Below, in pieces: positions 7,321 to 9,049 of a stretch of DNA of 9,049 nucleotides. The number at the start of each line of letters is the position of its first letter. The stretch's first letter is position 1. The position numbers and the translations under genes were made by a program. The notes under the pieces were generated by a model. It had not been told where the DNA came from, ran no database searches, and saw only the letters and a program-made list of their open reading frames with translations. This stretch comes from Actinomycetota bacterium (lineage in GTDB: Bacteria; Actinomycetota; Actinomycetes; Actinomycetales; Microbacteriaceae): NCBI GenBank assembly GCA_009702645.1, contig WLHO01000022.1, positions 1 to 9,049 on the forward strand, written 5' to 3'.

Positions 7321-7794
7321 CTAGCCCTTGTTGCCCTCGGAAGAAATTGAATTGCTGGCGCGTAGCACGCTGATTGCAGCCTCGAAGTCTTCAAGGGATT
7401 CCCAGCCCTGGTAAACGCTCGCAAATCTCATGAACGCAACCTCGTCGAGTGCGCGAAGCGGCTCCAAAATCGCAAGTCCAATCTCGTGCGCCTCAACTTG
7501 AGCAGCACCGGATGAGCGGATGATTTCTTCAACCTGTTGAGCAAGCACTGCTAGATCCGCGTCAGAAACTGGTCGCCCCTGGCAAGCCTTACCAACACCG
7601 CTCACTATTTTTTCGCGGCTAAATGGCTCAGTGACTCCACTGCGCTTGATTACTGTAAGGGAGGCCGTTTCCGAGGTGGTAAATCTTTTCCCGCACTCTG
7701 GGCACTGACGGCGTCTTCTGATGGCGGAGCCATCTTCGCTGGTCCGAGAATCAGTCACACGAGAATCGGCATAACGGCAGAACGGACAATGCAA
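7321..7794 (-). CDS. nrdR: Transcriptional repressor NrdR
   Basis: A 157-residue repressor of ribonucleotide reductase genes. The N-terminal zinc ribbon has Cys3 and Cys6 (HCPFC) and Cys31 and Cys34 (QCPECG), with DSR motifs and the RRRRQ run between them. The ATP-cone domain follows ([22 protein letters not shown], about 46-67, through [17 protein letters not shown]), where dATP or ATP controls DNA binding. The start was set at the TTG at 7794, giving MHCPFC as in the family. AGGAG lies five bases upstream of it. The longer reading from a TTG at 7818 would add eight residues and has no comparable ribosome site. Followed closely by pyrD. No NrdR-box pair was recognised in this window, so its targets are elsewhere. 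Confidence 0.96.
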   Translation of the reverse strand: MHCPFCRYADSRVTDSRTSEDGSAIRRRRQCPECGKRFTTSETASLTVIKRSGVTEPFSREKIVSGVGKACQGRPVSDADLAVLAQQVEEIIRSSGAAQVEAHEIGLAILEPLRALDEVAFMRFASVYQGWESLEDFEAAISVLRASNSISSEGNKG

Positions 7795-7799
7795 TTTGA

Positions 7800-7804
7800 C
7801 TCCT
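7800..7804 (-). promoter_or_regulatory. Ribosome binding site that sets the nrdR start
   Basis: On the minus strand AGGAG, within AAGGGAAGGAG, lies five bases before the TTG at 7794. It supports the MHCPFC start rather than the TTG at 7818. Confidence 0.75.
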
Positions 7805-7817
7805 TCCCTTACTGCCA

Positions 7818-7823
7818 ATTTTA
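7818..7823 (-). promoter_or_regulatory. Candidate -10 element for nrdR-pyrD
   Basis: TAAAAT on the minus strand lies 14 bases ahead of the AGGAG ribosome site of nrdR, in a suitable place to give a short leader. No -35 hexamer resembling TTGACA was seen 16-18 bases further up. Position and composition only. Confidence 0.3.
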
Positions 7824-7903
7824 GAGCGAGTAAACCTATTTGGCATCAGTAATGCTTGGTTTTCACCAATCCAGCAATGGCAACAACTGGCTTCCTGCTC
7901 GGC

Positions 7904-7909
7904 TAACCT
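7904..7909 (+). promoter_or_regulatory. Candidate -10 element for a leaderless flavin reductase transcript
   Basis: TAACCT matches TANNNT and ends eight bases before the ATG at 7918. No Shine-Dalgarno sequence is present in those eight bases. The spacing fits transcription beginning at or next to the A of the start codon, which is common in actinobacteria. No -35 element was recognised. Confidence 0.33.
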
Positions 7910-7917
7910 TGTAGACG

Positions 7918-8424
7918 ATGCTTGAGAATGAGATTAACCACGACCCAACTGATGCCCTGAAGGCAGCCTTTAGAAGGCACGCATCCGGGGTTGCGATTAT
8001 CACCACCCGATCTGAATCCGGAGATCCGGTTGGGTTTACTGCTACCTCCATGACTTCGCTTGGTTCAAATCCCGCAATGGTCACCTTCAACGTGGCACGC
8101 GGCTCATCATCTTGGCCTGCACTTTCTAAAGCCACCCATCTTGCTCTTCACATGCTGGGAGCCGACAACCTAGAGCTTGCAAGAAAAATGGCTGAAGATC
8201 ACACCAAACGATTCTTAGATTCAGACTGGGAGTTTTCCGAATTTGGATTGCCAGTTTTCGGGGAAGCTACCGCTGTGTTGTTTGCAAAAGTTCGAGAGTT
8301 TCATGCCATTGAGCAAAACGCTGTGTTCATCACCGAGGTTCTCTCAGGAAAACTCGGATCAAACGATAAGGCGTTGCTATACAACCAGCGTTCTTACTTC
8401 ACTCCGGCAGACAAGCCGCTCTGA
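7918..8424 (+). CDS. Flavin reductase domain protein (FMN-binding split barrel)
   Basis: A 168-residue protein of the flavin reductase-like family: FRRHASGVAIITT (18-30), GFTATSMTSLGSNPAMVTFNVARGSSSWPAL (39-69), LALHMLGADNLELARKMA (75-92), a short RF...DW stretch (98-104), GLPVFGEATAVLFAKV (110-125) and LLYNQRSYF (153-161). Such proteins bind FMN or FAD and use NAD(P)H to supply reduced flavin to a partner monooxygenase, or act as small flavoenzymes. No partner gene is nearby, so the role is unknown. Where many members have Gly-Asp-His before the last strands, this one has Glu-Gln-Asn (132-134). It has no Shine-Dalgarno and may be translated leaderless. The last ten codons overlap the end of dnaE on the opposite strand. 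Family assignment is firm; exact activity is open. Confidence 0.88.
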   Translation: MLENEINHDPTDALKAAFRRHASGVAIITTRSESGDPVGFTATSMTSLGSNPAMVTFNVARGSSSWPALSKATHLALHMLGADNLELARKMAEDHTKRFLDSDWEFSEFGLPVFGEATAVLFAKVREFHAIEQNAVFITEVLSGKLGSNDKALLYNQRSYFTPADKPL

Positions 8425-9049
8425 GCCAAACAGCCCGATCCAAGCAGAGCTTTGAGCTCACCGATTAGGTCATCGCTTATCTTTACCTTCGGAGATAGCT
8501 TGAAGCTTCTTGGATTTGATTCATCAATAAAACTCAATTGGACTTCTTCTTTGCCTGGGTGGGCTTTGAGCGTCGCGTGCAAGTTTTCCAGCAATGATCT
8601 GGTTGCATCTGCTTCTTGAATTTGCAATCGAAGTGGTCCATGGTTCAAACCTTCCGATCCCAAAGCAATTGTTTCCATTGAGAATGCAGAAATTGCGTAG
8701 CCGTCATCTCGAGAATTGATGCGTCCTCGAATCACGACAACTTCATCGTTGATCAAAGCTTCGGAGTACTCCTTGTATGTCTTGCCCATGAACATCACCG
8801 AGATCTCTCCCTCGAAATCCTCAATGGTGACATTGGCGTAAGGATTTCCTGATGATCGCGCCACTCGATGCGTCACGCTCGAAATCAAACCCGCAATTGT
8901 CACGGTTTCGCCATCTCGAACCTCTTCGCTGGTGAGTAAATCGCCAATGGTGAAGTCTGCGAACTGCGCCAATTGTCGCTCTCTACCGCCAAGTGGATGG
9001 TCCGAAACGTAGAGTCCCAACATTTCACGCTCGTGCGCTAGCTTCTCGG
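8394..9049 (-). CDS. dnaE: DNA polymerase III alpha subunit DnaE, C-terminal fragment
   Basis: The frame is open to the right edge of the window and reads EKLAHEREMLGLYVSDHPL, the conserved stretch after the helix-hairpin-helix region of DnaE. Next comes the OB fold (about VTIAGLISSVTHRV...ISVMFMGKTYKEY...VVVIRGRI), then a C-terminal domain ending LKALLGSGCL. About 217 residues are visible; the polymerase, PHP and thumb parts lie outside. DnaE is the replicative polymerase catalytic subunit. After the typical ending GCL the frame continues ten residues (AQSGLSAGVK) before TAA, and this extension runs over the end of the convergent flavin reductase gene. The ATG at 9021-9023 is internal, not a start. 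The rest of the gene must be to the right. Confidence 0.95.
   Translation of the reverse strand, partial: EKLAHEREMLGLYVSDHPLGGRERQLAQFADFTIGDLLTSEEVRDGETVTIAGLISSVTHRVARSSGNPYANVTIEDFEGEISVMFMGKTYKEYSEALINDEVVVIRGRINSRDDGYAISAFSMETIALGSEGLNHGPLRLQIQEADATRSLLENLHATLKAHPGKEEVQLSFIDESNPRSFKLSPKVKISDDLIGELKALLGSGCLAQSGLSAGVK

Noticed and set aside
7863..8135. A 90-residue open frame on the minus strand
   Set aside because: It is antisense to the flavin reductase gene, which shows clear family motifs in the plus frame.
8418..8450. Inverted repeat GCTCTG/CAGAGC at the dnaE and flavin reductase ends
   Set aside because: The stem is six pairs with a 21-base loop, only TTT follows on the plus strand and no T-run on the minus strand. 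It lies partly inside both coding regions, too weak to call a terminator.
1..9049. Search for tRNA, rRNA, CRISPR, insertion sequences, toxin-antitoxin pairs and defence genes
   Set aside because: None were seen by eye. All gaps between genes are under about 125 bp and all genes except the edge fragments are complete housekeeping or conserved families.

Overview
The window looks like ordinary chromosome of a moderate-GC actinobacterium. The best guess is a small-genome, freshwater-type Microbacteriaceae (Rhodoluna/Aquiluna-like). This is inferred from the actinobacteria-specific subunit IV of cytochrome c oxidase, an actinobacterial QcrB tail, the DUF3043 membrane protein, the gene order, and a base composition near 50% G+C by eye. 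No mobile element, CRISPR array, tRNA, rRNA or prophage signature was seen. Coding density is very high: the largest gap between genes is about 123 bp.

Layout, left to right. (1) The C-terminal end of qcrB (+), closed by a strong hairpin terminator. (2) Facing it on the minus strand is an aa3-type cytochrome c oxidase cluster, read ctaC-ctaD-ctaF and followed by a non-archetypal Rid (YjgF/UK114) family gene. (3) Upstream of it on the same strand are an A-type Fe-S carrier (erpA-like) and an M20 metallodipeptidase. (4) The dipeptidase is divergent, across only 43 bp, from a DUF3043 membrane protein gene (+). (5) On the minus strand, nrdR followed by quinone-dependent pyrD. (6) A flavin reductase-like gene (+), divergent from nrdR and overlapping tail to tail with (7) the C-terminal end of dnaE (minus), cut by the right edge.

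Functionally, much of the window concerns the menaquinone-driven respiratory chain. QcrB is the quinol-oxidising core of the bcc complex. CtaC, CtaD and CtaF form the aa3 oxidase that, in actinobacteria, is built into a supercomplex with bcc. PyrD delivers electrons from pyrimidine synthesis to the same quinone pool, and the A-type carrier serves Fe-S proteins such as the Rieske subunit. NrdR (dNTP supply), PyrD (pyrimidines) and DnaE (replication) form a loose nucleotide/replication group.

I found no convincing new system. The points most worth checking are an apparently symmetric bidirectional -10 element between the dipeptidase and DUF3043 genes, a 31-bp convergent overlap of dnaE with the flavin reductase gene, the missing catalytic arginine in the Rid protein, and several non-ATG or possibly leaderless starts.
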